The position numbers and the translations under genes were made by a program. The notes beneath the pieces are model-generated. The model was not told the origin of the DNA. It saw only the letters and a program-made list of their open reading frames with translations, and searched no databases. A stretch of DNA of 64,000 bases from Onthophagus taurus (lineage: Eukaryota > Arthropoda > Insecta > Coleoptera > Scarabaeidae): the NCBI RefSeq assembly GCF_036711975.1, contig NC_091966.1:32991501-33055500 (forward strand), in the 5' to 3' direction. Below are positions 24,607-34,889 of this stretch, one piece after another. Each line of letters begins with the position of its first letter. Position 1 is the stretch's first letter.

Positions 24607-25837
24607 AGACCACAATGTAATTGGCCAATGGTTCAAAATATACCAATATTGCCAATATAAAGTAGGCGTTCAGAAACATTTTACAATTTCTTACAGCTGC
24701 TTGATTGCTGCTTTGCATAAGTCCAGAAATTGCAGTTTTTGCTGCTTCAGACACTTCAAAACGTAATTCTTCAACACTTTCCGACAACATGTTCTATATT
24801 TTTGTAACACCATAATATAAAGTCTTTCGAACGATAAAAGCAAAAAAAGTTTCCTTTTTGAATGTAAAAGTATCTCTATAAAATACTATAATAAATCACA
24901 ATGTTATTACTGTCATCATTACTTTTTTCCCCAGCATTTCTATTCAATTTATAGATAGTATTTTTACGTAACAAAAAATCCATTTCAAATAAATATATAT
25001 TAATAAACCTATTCATGACAACTTCCTCGTAAAACGAAGTATATGGGTCAGTCGGATAAATTACATAAGTAAACGTAACCAGTCAGACTTTAAAAATTAA
25101 CAAGAGAAAGAGAGAGACATCGTTATTGTCCAAGACATAAAACGGCATATGGTACACCGTTGAGGAACGAAGAAGTGAGGTATACTCGAGCACATTGTGC
25201 AACAACTTTCACCGTCCAAAACTTTATCCCGCCGACACGAAAAGCAAAAGAGTGCGAACTCTTACGTCATACTCCAACGAATATTGCGTAAGGATTACCG
25301 CACTTATATAATTTATTAAATACTAATACGGAAATCAATGGTGATATTTGTTAATAGATAATGATCATTAAAATAAAAAGTAATGATACACTAACTTTTA
25401 TAGTATTTTATGTTAGGTAATAAAGAAAAAAAATCTTTCTTTTTTGATTGAAACTCCTTTTCTCCCAATATTTTTATTAAATTAAAAGCATGAATCATTG
25501 AAATAAATTAAAAATGATAGATTAATTACAATCTTAACTTCCGTATTAAAACGTTCAAGTAAAAGTTGTGTTAACTCAAGTAAAAGTGTATTACGAGAGT
25601 GCACTTAAGTTTAGAACTCCTCGGTAACCACAAGTTACGTTGCAAGTGTCCAGAAAGAAGCGTTCATGGTACCATTTTACTATTTCTTGGTCCGTTTCGT
25701 TTGATTAATGTAATGGTGGTGGTCGTGGTGGGAAAATCGAAACCGACTACAACAATGTAACTTATATCAATACCGACCAAAAGCGGTTTGAGTTTACTCT
25801 TCATCGTGTCTTTCTCGTCACTTGCCACACAATTTTC

Positions 25838-25928
25838 AGTACGAAAGAGAGTTAGTTTATTTATTTCCAAGAAGATATTTAAATCTTGGAGGATTATTTT
25901 TGTTTTTGGAAAAGTGGTTTTAATTAAG
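25838..25928 (+). other. Candidate 5' UTR exon of the CRAL-TRIO gene
   Basis: The CRAL-TRIO coding start at 32,046 is preceded by a pyrimidine tract and acceptor AG (32,037-32,038) only 8 bases before the ATG's exon context, so a non-coding upstream exon is expected. The best upstream donor noticed is TTAATTAAG followed by GTGAGTAAAA, with the exon ending at 25,928. The exon start given is approximate. If correct, the 6.1-kb intron holds the tRNA-Tyr gene and two satellite-bearing transposons. This is inference. Confidence 0.3.
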
Positions 25929-25975
25929 GTGAGTAAAAGTTAGATTTAATTTGAAAAAATTAAAAAAAAAAAATT

Positions 25976-26070
25976 CCTTCGAGCCGGATTTGAACCAGCG
26001 ACCTATGGATGTCTACATTTATTCGAAAATCCTCTACAGTCCACCGCTCTACCAACTGAGCTATCGAAGG
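25976..26070 (-). tRNA. tRNA-Tyr (GTA) with 23-nt intron
   Basis: On the minus strand, the 5' half (26070-26034), the intron (26033-26011) and the 3' half (26010-25976) give a 72-nt mature cloverleaf. The acceptor stem is CCTTCGA/TCGAAGG, the D arm has AGTTGGTAG, the anticodon loop is CTGTAGA with GTA, and the T arm is GCTGG-TTCAAAT-CCGGC. The intron sits one base 3' of the anticodon, the canonical position for eukaryotic tRNA introns, and tRNA-Tyr genes carry introns across eukaryotes. A run of T on the minus strand directly downstream (25,962-25,974) would terminate RNA polymerase III. Confidence 0.97.
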
Positions 26071-26099
26071 CTGTTGTAAATATTTGTCAAAGTCCACAT

Positions 26100-27087
26100 G
26101 ATATTACTAAATTGAATACATAATGTTGATAAATATTATTAAAACATTTTGACCTTATTATAAACACAAGGTTGAGATTTATTTATTTATAAAAGACAAA
26201 TGATCAAATAATTTTTTTTGTTTTTGTTGCAAAACAATTAAACGGTTTTACAAGTTTAAAAATCAAAATTAACTGGAGTGGTCTACATTCAACATTCTTT
26301 CGTCAACGTGATTATACTTACTGTTTTAGTGTGAATATTTAATTTATTGGCTATTGGGCTATGTGGGCTATTGGAAAATAGTGGCAAATAAATATATTAT
26401 TCATAAAATATTTTATAACATTTAATCATTGCTTTTACATTTAATGCATGTGTAAGTTCATGATTATTACAAACAAATCGATTACATCATTGAATACTTG
26501 CTGTCAGAACTCCTAGGACATTTCCACTATCTACCACACCAACCCAACATCTACCTTTATTCTTGCTTCGAAGAACATGACACCAAAGCCTCTTTTCCGC
26601 GTTTTCCAATACTAATCAATTCTTCTTTATCTTTTGTAACCTTTTTTAGTTTTCCATTTTTCATTTAAGTGTAAGTAATTCCAGTGGTATTTCCTCTGAC
26701 TTTATCAAATCTGGAAAAGTTTATTTTGGGTACTGTCAAATTTTTTCAGAATTTATGACAAAAAATTTGCTGACTCCATGGTGTGACATGCGTTAGATAT
26801 GCAACAGTATTAATTTAATAATATTGAGAACTTCCCACTCTTAAATTCAAAGTTTTTAGTTTTTGTTCCATACCAAACCTGAAACTATGTTATGAATTGC
26901 AGAACTATAACTTATCCCACTGATTTTGCTGAAAATAAGTTTTACTTTTAAATATCATTATTTTCATTCTAAACAGAATCGATGTGATTGTGAAAATGAC
27001 AGTCTTCGTTTTCTTCTCTTAGTTCTCTTGTATCTAACGATTGATGAATGTAACACGAATCGTTGTAAGGTCCATCATTGTCGTAGT
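26100..27087. other. AT-rich stretch, nothing recognised
   Basis: No gene or repeat structure supported between the tRNA gene and the hAT-like composite. Confidence 0.3.
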
Positions 27088-27095
27088 GTATAGAC

Positions 27096-28166
27096 CAGTG
27101 TTGTCCACTAATTTTTGATCAAGATTGACTTTTTATATAAATGTCTTGCAAAGATCGACCGAAGGGTTTAAAGTAACCTTCCTTTTTTTGCTCTGAGGCC
27201 CAGATATAGATATTTCAGACTCATGATTTTTTTGGCAATCGACGTTATGGTCACCACTGATTTAGAGCTTATAAATAAAAAATGGTAATAATTGAATTCA
27301 ATCTTTTCATGGATCTAGTCTTTATGATCCATTACTAAGGTTTTATGTATAAAAAGTATTTCTCCATCGCTTTTAGTTTTTGAGTTATAATTGAGTTAAT
27401 TTTCGAAAATCAACAAGTTTGATGTTTAATCGATTTAGAGCTTATAAATAAAAAATGGTAATAATTGGGTTCAATCTTGTTATGGATTTAGTCTTTATGG
27501 CCCATTACTAAGGTTTTATGTATAAAAAATATTTCCCCATCGTTTTTAGTTTATGAGTTATAATTGAGTTAATTTTCGAAAATCAACAATTTTGATGTTT
27601 AATCGATTTAGAGCTTATAAATAAAAAATGGTAATAATTGGGTTCAATCTTGTTATGGATCTAGTCTTTATCGCCCATTACTAAGATTTTATGTATAAAA
27701 AGTTTTTCTCCATCGCTTTTAGTTTTTGAGTTATGATTCAGTTAATTTTCGAAAATCATCAATTTTGATGTTTAATCGATTTAGAGCTTATAAATAAAAA
27801 ATGGTAATAATTGGGTTCAATCTTGTTATGGATTTAGTCTTTATGGCCCATTACTACGGTTTTATGTATAAAAAGTTTTTCTCCGTCGCTTTTAGTTTTT
27901 GAGTTATGATTGAGTGAATTTTCGAAAATCAACAAATTTGACGTTTAATCGATTTAGAGCAGTAGTGTCCACTAATTTTTGATCAAAATCGACTTTTTAT
28001 GTAAATGTCTTGCCAAGATCGACCGAAGGGTTTAAAGTAACCTTCCTTTTTTTTTGCTCTGAGGCCCAGATATTAGATATTTCAGATTCATGATTCTCTT
28101 GGCGATCGACTCAAAACTGCTTTGCGATCGACCAGTCGATCGTGATCGACGTTATGGACACCACTG
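27096..28166 (+). mobile_element. Composite hAT-like element: two MITE copies flanking a satellite array
   Basis: The 1,071-bp unit starts CAGTGTTGTCC and ends GGACACCACTG, an inverted terminal repeat, and is flanked by the perfect 8-bp direct repeat GTATAGAC (27088-27095 and 28167-28174), the hAT signature. Inside are two same-orientation miniature copies, A (27096-27259) and B (27960-28166). Each is bounded by CAGT...CACTG ends and shares the TTTTTGATCAA and AGATCGACCGAAGGGTTTAA blocks. Between them lie four 173-bp monomers. The base order at the inner edges is A-ATTTAGAG...ATTTAGAG-B, so the interval is exactly four monomers plus 8 bp. No transposase is encoded. Confidence 0.85.
27260..27959 (+). 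repeat. Satellite array, four 173-bp monomers plus 8 bp
   Basis: ATTTAGAGCTTATAAATAAA recurs at 27260, 27433, 27606 and 27779, exactly 173 bp apart, and ATTTAGAG starts a fifth unit at 27952. Monomers are nearly identical. The array is homologous in order of motifs (AAAAAATGGT, GTTATGGATT, TTTTTCTCCATC, CAATTTTGAT) to the decayed repeats at about 30,165-30,620. Confidence 0.92.
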
Positions 28167-28684
28167 GTATAGACCGAGAAAATGCTCTATGAATCCACAA
28201 TTTCTATATCATTCTACATCAATAATGTGTGGTACAGTTTAGAAATACAATTTTCGTATAATATCTTGACCCAAGTTTTTGATAGGCCTATTATTATGCT
28301 ATTACCTAAGGACTTGATAATATCTTGGATCAAAATCAACTCATTACTTTTTTTTTGTTTTTACGATATTCTGAAACGATACATTTAAAATACGTCGATG
28401 TACCCATTTTTAAAAACAGTTTTATAAATTTACAAATGTTCAGAGAGAAAACAATATTTTTCTGCCAAAAAAGAAATTTTTAAATAATTTTTGAGTAAAG
28501 GACGAACGTTTCATCGTTACAATCGTTTCAATCGTTATGCTCGCCAAGTTTAGGTTGTACACAATTATCGTTTGTTTATGAGTAAGTCAAAACGAGACCT
28601 CCGTTCTCACGACCTAATTAGGTAGTATTCTTTTTGCACCGATATTTTCCTTATCTTTATATAACTGAGAATTAGAATGCTCCA

Positions 28685-28834
28685 GATATCGTTCATTTGA
28701 TCTCTTGGAAAGTGAACCAAACGTACACATGAGCACCTCGCCTGCAAGCGACCTCGGCGAAGTGATATTAAACGATATCTTATTCAAGTGTTGTAAGTTT
28801 GGTTCACTTTCCAAGACATCAAATGAACAATATC
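28685..28834. repeat. Hairpin with 38-bp arms
   Basis: The left arm 28685-28722 and right arm 28797-28834 are reverse complements with two mismatches, separated by a 74-nt loop. It could be a small foldback repeat or a hairpin RNA source. There is no other support. Confidence 0.55.
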
Positions 28835-29674
28835 ATCTAATATCGCCCAAGTAGCTTGTGGGCGAAGCACTCGATTTGATATATCAACATGAAATCGTCA
28901 GGTTTGGACCATTCTAGCTAGATTTATATAGAGTGTAGAGCAATTTTATTTATAAGAAAAAAAATAGTCTTTAAGATGACGTTGTCTTGTGTACGAAATA
29001 AACTAGATGATTTTTTCTTCATCACAGAGTCTTCAAGATTCCTCAATCCATCGAAATAACATATTTCGATCTGGGATTGCACCTCAAATTTCAGTATTAA
29101 AATTTCAATGGAAAAAACTTTGAATGGTGACAACCCTTCGCTGATTACAAAAGATAGTGTTCTCGTATAAGCCTGGCATTCAAAACAGTCACTCTTAGTT
29201 AAGTACAAGCGATATCATATTCGACTTGTTGACAGACCAGCAATTTTGGCAAAAAAATTAAATAGAATTTTAGTATTGATATGGATCTTTGTCAGATTAT
29301 ACCGAAAAGTTCACCAGCAAAGCTTCAGAAAAAAAATTTGTACTACAGCCCAGGCAAATTTCTCTTATAATATGACTTCAAATGGCGTTGGATGTTTTAA
29401 TATTGTACTTCACAGAAACAAACCTGCAAATAATAATGGCCGATTGTATTTGTGCCACAGATATGTGGTGTGTTAGTCATCGCATTCACTTCTGCACATA
29501 CTCTTTTAGTTCTTTCTTGATGCTCTGGAAACATCTGGAAACGGCATTTCTAACATTGACTTGTTTGCAAAATTCGACCAAATGTTATGATCAAAATGTT
29601 AGATATCAGAATTACCCCAATCGCTTCTTTTACAAGCGCTTGGTAGTAACTACTCCCTTTTAAATATTTTTTAT

Positions 29675-31100
29675 TCCCTCTGTTCCAAATTATGGTATAC
29701 ATTTCTCTTTGCAATTTGTCTCAAATTATGGTATACAAAACTTTGGAAACTGCTTTATTGTATTTGTAAAATTAGTAAATCAGTTTGTAACTTAATTTAA
29801 ACATACATTAATGAAAATTTTAAACATTTAAACACAATTCAGCTGGTTCAATGTAAACGCCCTTCATGGTGAAGTTTTTCTTTATTCATGAATTTTCATA
29901 TTTTTCTCGATATCTATGCGTCTGAGAGCAAAAGCGTAAGAAAATGCAATTTTGTTAAGAATACAATTTACTACAACCTTCGTTCGAAAAGTTTTTCTGT
30001 AGCATGCTCAGATTCAAATTTATTCAATTTTATAGTTGTTGTCTGTTGAGGCCATCATGGTTGACTCCATGCACTTTTGTAGTGTCGAGAATACGTTATC
30101 TAACTTTTCTTTTGTTAATGCGTTGAAGGCCCTTTTAACACAATCTATTAATTCATTCATAGTTATTGCCGATTTTGATATTTTGAGAATTTCTGACTTG
30201 AACCTAAAAAATGGTGATATTTGAGATAGCATTGGTTATGAATTATGATATCTTGAGTCATTATCATTAATTTTTATACAAACGTTTTTCTCTATCACCT
30301 TTAATTTTCTGCTTATAACAGAATTAACATAGATAATTGTCAATTTTGATATTTTGAGAATTCCTGGCTTGAACCTAAGAAATCTATGATAGCATTGGTT
30401 ATGAATTATGTTATCTTGATTCATTATCATCAATTTTTATGAGAAACGTTTTTCTCTATCACCTTTATATAGTTTTTTTAGTCATAACAGAATTTAATGT
30501 AGATGATTGTGTGTTGATATTGTGGGATTTCCTGGCTTGTGCATAAGAAATTGAGATAACTAGGGTGGTATTGCTTATGAATTATGTTATCTTGATCCAT
30601 TATCATCAATTTGGATCTAATGGCTGGTACAACGTTATCGATAATATCATCTTTTTGCATTCTGCTGCGTTAATAGACTCGATGTTTTTGGTCACCATTG
30701 TTCCTCTTACCTGGTTTTTGCTGTTTCTTTTTGCAGGTTCTTTATAAACAAAAGGCTAGAGTGCTATTTTGCCGTTGAAATACTGTTTTTTAGCACTGTT
30801 GTAGCGTGGTCTGGCCACTACAGCCATAAACATAACTTTAGTTATGAATCGTTTGCTTTTACAGCTCCTTTCTGGTTCTGCTTCGTCCAGCGTTATATAG
30901 TATGACCTTTTAACTTGCGTTAGTCGTACTCAAAACATCGATTTGATTTAACCTTCGACAAACAGAACTCTAGTTTCTTTCATTAATTAAATTAAGATTA
31001 CATTATATTATATTAAATAGATAGAAACTCGTTCATTCTCCAAACTTTCCTTAATCCATAAATTTTAGAGAAATGTATACCATAATTTGGGACAGAGGGA
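29675..31100. mobile_element. DNA transposon with 33-bp terminal inverted repeats
   Basis: TCCCTCTGTTCCAAATTATG (from 29675) is mirrored at 31068-31100 over 33 bp with one mismatch, and CAAATTATGGTATAC is repeated just inside the left end. Ends of the CCCTCYGT-CCAAAT type occur in Tc1/mariner (Stowaway-like) elements. A TA duplication is not evident at the edges. No transposase is readable; the interior carries about three diverged ~171-bp repeats. Confidence 0.75.
30165..30620 (+). repeat. Diverged ~171-bp tandem repeats related to the 173-bp satellite
   Basis: ATTTTGATATTTTGAGAATT at 30172 and 30343, with a decayed third copy near 30,512, marks a period of about 171 bp. The motif order matches the 173-bp monomers of 27,260-27,959, so the two arrays appear to be one family at different ages. 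Confidence 0.7.
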
Positions 31101-31171
31101 CTGTTTACTGATCCACCCCGTAGCAGCGATCAAGCATAGCAGCAATTATATCAGCTCCTAAATTTTTAACC

Positions 31172-31235
31172 GAGAAAATGAAAAACAGCTAGAGAATGAA
31201 GTAGTTTTCATTCTCTAGCTGTTTTTCATTTTCTC
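31172..31235. repeat. Perfect 29-bp hairpin, 6-nt loop
   Basis: Arms 31172-31200 and 31207-31235 are exact reverse complements (starting GAGAAAATGAAAAACAGCT). It lies 70 bp beyond the right end of the transposon at 29,675-31,100. A perfect stem suggests very recent origin or selection. Confidence 0.65.
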
Positions 31236-32045
31236 TGTCACATTCTCAAAATATTATGTATTTAGTATCAAATAACACAATATGAATCATGTAAATCATC
31301 CTGTGATTCATATCTCGTTGGTGATGCAATATCTTCACAACAGTTTATTTGTTTTCCACTAGTTAGTGAAAGTTTCGTACTAAAATAAATTATTCACAGC
31401 CTTAATAAAATCATCAAGTTAACGTACCACGTTCAGGTTATCCACTGTCACATAAATGTGGATGAAGTTCTGGTTTTCCGCAATTTATCAATGCTATGCC
31501 GTTCTTTCCATTCGCGGATGCCATCAAATCTAAGAAATCCTAGAAGAGTTATCGTAAAGATTGTCGTTGATATCAATATATATGATAATGATATTGTTAT
31601 AGATATATTAATGTTTATAATCTAAATTTAACATTTTTATTAAAATCTTATTCGGTTTAAAGAAACATTTAATTGTAAAAAATCACTTTCTTAGATTTTT
31701 TTAATATTCAACATTATGTTCGATATCTTTCTCATCTCTTACATAAGAAATTACGTGTACTCATAACAAGTGTCGTTTTATTGCTGTGAAAATAAGCCAA
31801 GACCCAACTGACCCACTGAACATTTCTCTTTTACATCGGATGACGCAACGTAACGAGAGAATTTACTTTCGCTAGAGAACTCACTGTAATTATATGCCTC
31901 CTTCTCTAATTTTTTCTTTTTTTAATCGATTTTATGCCTGATCGTCAATTTCCGTGTAATTAAATTAATTTTCTCTTAAAATAACAAGAAAATCTTATTT
32001 GATTTTATAAAGTTTATAATTTTTTGCTTTACTTTTAGTTTTAAA

Positions 32046-34753
32046 ATGTCTGAAGTAAAATGGGTAACCGAACCAAACGATTACATTTGCACCCTTCCAA
32101 AAGAAACTCAAGATTTAGCTAAAGAGGAACTTCGAGAAGATGATAACGCGCGAAGACAAGCTTTGGAATCGATGAGAGAATGGATTCGGATGAATCCGAA
32201 AATATTAAATTCACGTTTAGGTTCTGTATTAAACTTTTCATCACTTTTTATAAATCTTTTATTAAAATTTCATTTCCAATTACTTTATAATTACAACTTT
32301 ATACTTATTTTTAGATGCTAATTTTCTCTTAAGGTTTCTTCGTTTCAAAAAATTCAGTGTTATGCAGGCTCAAGAAGCGATGGAACGCTATCTTTTATTG
32401 CGCCAATCTTTCGGAATTGCTTTCAATAATTTCGATATGAGAATCCCAATGATGCAAGATTTAACCGATTTGGGATATATGTTTGCTTCGCCTATAAGAG
32501 ATAGGTTAGGAAGAAGAGTTATTATAGCAAGACCAGGTTAAAAAAAATAATTTATTGGAATTGATAAGAAAAGATTCGAGTAGTTTTTTTGTAATAGGTG
32601 TTTTTGATTTGGAAAAATTTACAAATGCGGATATGTGCAGAATTCACGGAATCGTTTATGAAACGCTTTTGGAAAATGAAGAAGACCAAGTTAGGGGATT
32701 TGTTCATATTGCAGATGGTCAAGGAATTGGGTTTCCTTATTTAACACTTTTTACTATTAAAGAGGCCGTTCGAATCGTTAAAAATGGAGAAGTAAATTTT
32801 TATTTTTAAAAAGATTTTTTTAGGTTTTACTTATTAAAAAACTAGTAATATTACGTAGTAGTCTTGAAATATTGTAGATAGAATGCAATATAAAGTTGAC
32901 CAGATTTCCGATGTAAACAAAAACCAATCCAGAAGAGGTAAAGAATCAAAACTTTTAGTTTTAGGCTGTAAAAAGAAGAGATTTCTAAGTGTTAGCTTTT
33001 TAATGTAGTATTTTCTCGTAAATATCTCTAGGGTATTTTTCAATTCTCCACTCTCTGTTGTATCATTCCCACATTTTATTTTCTTCAATTATCCTGGTCA
33101 CAAATCTTCTATCTCGATTTGTGTACCTTTTCCGTGGCTCCATAAAAAAAATCCAGAGGGTTTAAGTCCGGGAATCGTGCAGGCCACAAGTGAGATCCAC
33201 CTCGACCACTCCAGCGATCTCCATATGTTATTGTCAAAAACTGCAAAAATGGTTTGGTGCGCCATCATGCATAAACCACATTGAATTTCTTATTGCCAAT
33301 CTAGAATCCTCTAGAAACTGATGTAACGTTTGTTCCAAAAAGTAGCAATACACTTCGCCGGTAAGTGTTCTTGATAGAAATACTGGACTAACTAGCCAGT
33401 TACCCACAATTCCAACCCAAATGTTCGACGAGAACTGATCTTGAAATCGTTCTTTAGTTAGCTGAAGTACTTATTGCATTTCTTGAAAAATTCGCTTCAT
33501 TAAAAAGAATCAAAGTCGTTCAAATAGTTGAGGGATTTGAACCAATTTACCCCAAAAGTCTTTGACAGAATACTAAATGTGGAAGAAAATCAGCAGGTAG
33601 AACTGCTTGAACGCGTTGTAAATGGTATGGGTACAACAAATAATTTTTAAGAAGTTTCAAAACAATCCCCTTCGAAGTATTGGTCTTCCTGATACTCCAC
33701 TTCGTTTCAATGAGCCTGTTTCATAAAGACGTTGATGAATACTTTGGAAATTCAGCAAGCCCATAAATAAAATGTACGCCTGTCATCTCGGCGTTCTTGT
33801 TTTCTTATTCTATGAGTAAGTATTATCCGAGTTAGTCCCAGCGTTTAACAAGACCTATATTATCTTTTCTCTAAATACAAGACTGTTGTCAGTTCCGTCG
33901 AGCTAGTTATACAGATGTCACAGAATAACCATTCCTAACTCGAGTCAATTTGGATGAGACAGATCCATATTATTTATTTCCAATCCTCTTTGTGTACTGA
34001 ACTGAAAGCTCCTTTTACTATTTCCGGTGTTACTATCCCTATTGCTCAAAGAGTTCAACTTCATTGTCGCCATCATGATTCTCCAGGAGAAAAAAATACA
34101 CTTGTAATAATATCTTGATGCAAAGATTTGGGTCATTCTTCAAATCTTTGAAAAGCTATGATTCACAAATCAGATCTCGTTGAGATGATGAAATGTAATG
34201 AAGAGGAACTTGTTGGTATAAGACCTAGGGATACTATTCTTTTTTTCGTTTGGTTTTTCCCATCTGAAATCTTGTCAACTATTAAATCAAGTTAAATAAT
34301 GATAATAACAATTTCTTTCTGTAACAGAGAACATTACCAATGCGTCATAAAGAAGTTCACGTAATAAATGTGAACCCATCAATGAAATTCGCCGTCGATT
34401 TCGGATTGTCGTTAATCTCTGAAAAAATCAAAAAACGTTTCCATTTTTACACATCAAAAGACGACATGTTAAAAGCAGGAATGATTGAAAAAAGAGTTCT
34501 CCCTAAAGAATATGGAGGAGATATTCCAATGGCAGAAATGATTTCCCAATGGAAAGAAGAACTTTACAAACGGCAGCCGATATTATTATCTCACGATGAT
34601 ATGGCAGTTCGCGAAGAATTATTTTCCCCACAAGCCCGAGTTGGTGCTGTTTCTGCTTTGAAACGAAACGGAACTACTTGCGGAAGTTTAAGTAGTCAAG
34701 ATGACGTTTTATATGGAGTTACCGGAAATTTTAGAAAATTAGAAGTAGATTAA
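32046..34753 (+). CDS. CRAL-TRIO domain protein (alpha-tocopherol transfer/clavesin-like), 338 aa
   Basis: Exons 32046-32220, 32315-32536, 32598-32791 and 34328-34753 join in frame to 338 residues. The N-terminal helical CRAL-TRIO-N region ([15 protein letters not shown] ... [13 protein letters not shown]) covers about residues 30-110. The lipid-binding SEC14/CRAL-TRIO fold runs from about 125 to 285, with [10 protein letters not shown], the GFPYLTLF strand, VHVINVNP and the closing PKEYGGDIP signature. Such proteins carry hydrophobic ligands such as retinoids, tocopherol or phosphoinositides in the cytosol; the ligand cannot be told from sequence. Length is normal for insect members. An acceptor just upstream of the ATG implies a 5' non-coding exon. 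Intron 3 (1.5 kb) holds a dead transposase on the opposite strand. The gene is tail-to-tail with the Torsin-4A-like gene. Confidence 0.93.
33110..33600 (-). pseudogene. DDE transposase remnant in CRAL-TRIO intron 3
   Basis: Minus-strand reading: [39 protein letters not shown], a decayed [12 protein letters not shown] box, [20 protein letters not shown] then DLNPLDFF. This is the catalytic half of an insect IS630-Tc1-mariner superfamily transposase, broken by stops. It lies antisense to its host gene. Confidence 0.8.
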
Positions 34754-34819
34754 TATGTTTGTTTATGACGTAGATTACTTTTATATAATTTTAAATTAAT
34801 AAGGTTTTTTGGGATCCAA

Positions 34820-34825
34820 AATAAA
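34820..34825 (+). terminator. Poly(A) signal of the CRAL-TRIO gene
   Basis: AATAAA 67 bases after the stop. The opposite-strand signal for the Torsin-4A-like gene is at 34851-34856, so the two transcripts should end within or across each other. Confidence 0.6.
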
Positions 34826-34850
34826 TAGAATTTTTTAAATCGCAAAAAAG

Positions 34851-34856
34851 TTTATT
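34851..34856 (-). terminator. Poly(A) signal of the Torsin-4A-like gene
   Basis: AATAAA on the minus strand (TTTATT on the plus strand), 34 bases beyond the stop codon at 34,890. Confidence 0.6.
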
Positions 34857-34889
34857 TATTAAATGTAAAAAAATTCTTATATCATTAAA

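Noticed and set aside
27060..28180. CRISPR-like array from regularly spaced repeats
   Set aside because: The repeats are contiguous 173-bp monomers without unique spacers, in a eukaryotic genome, bounded by transposon ends.
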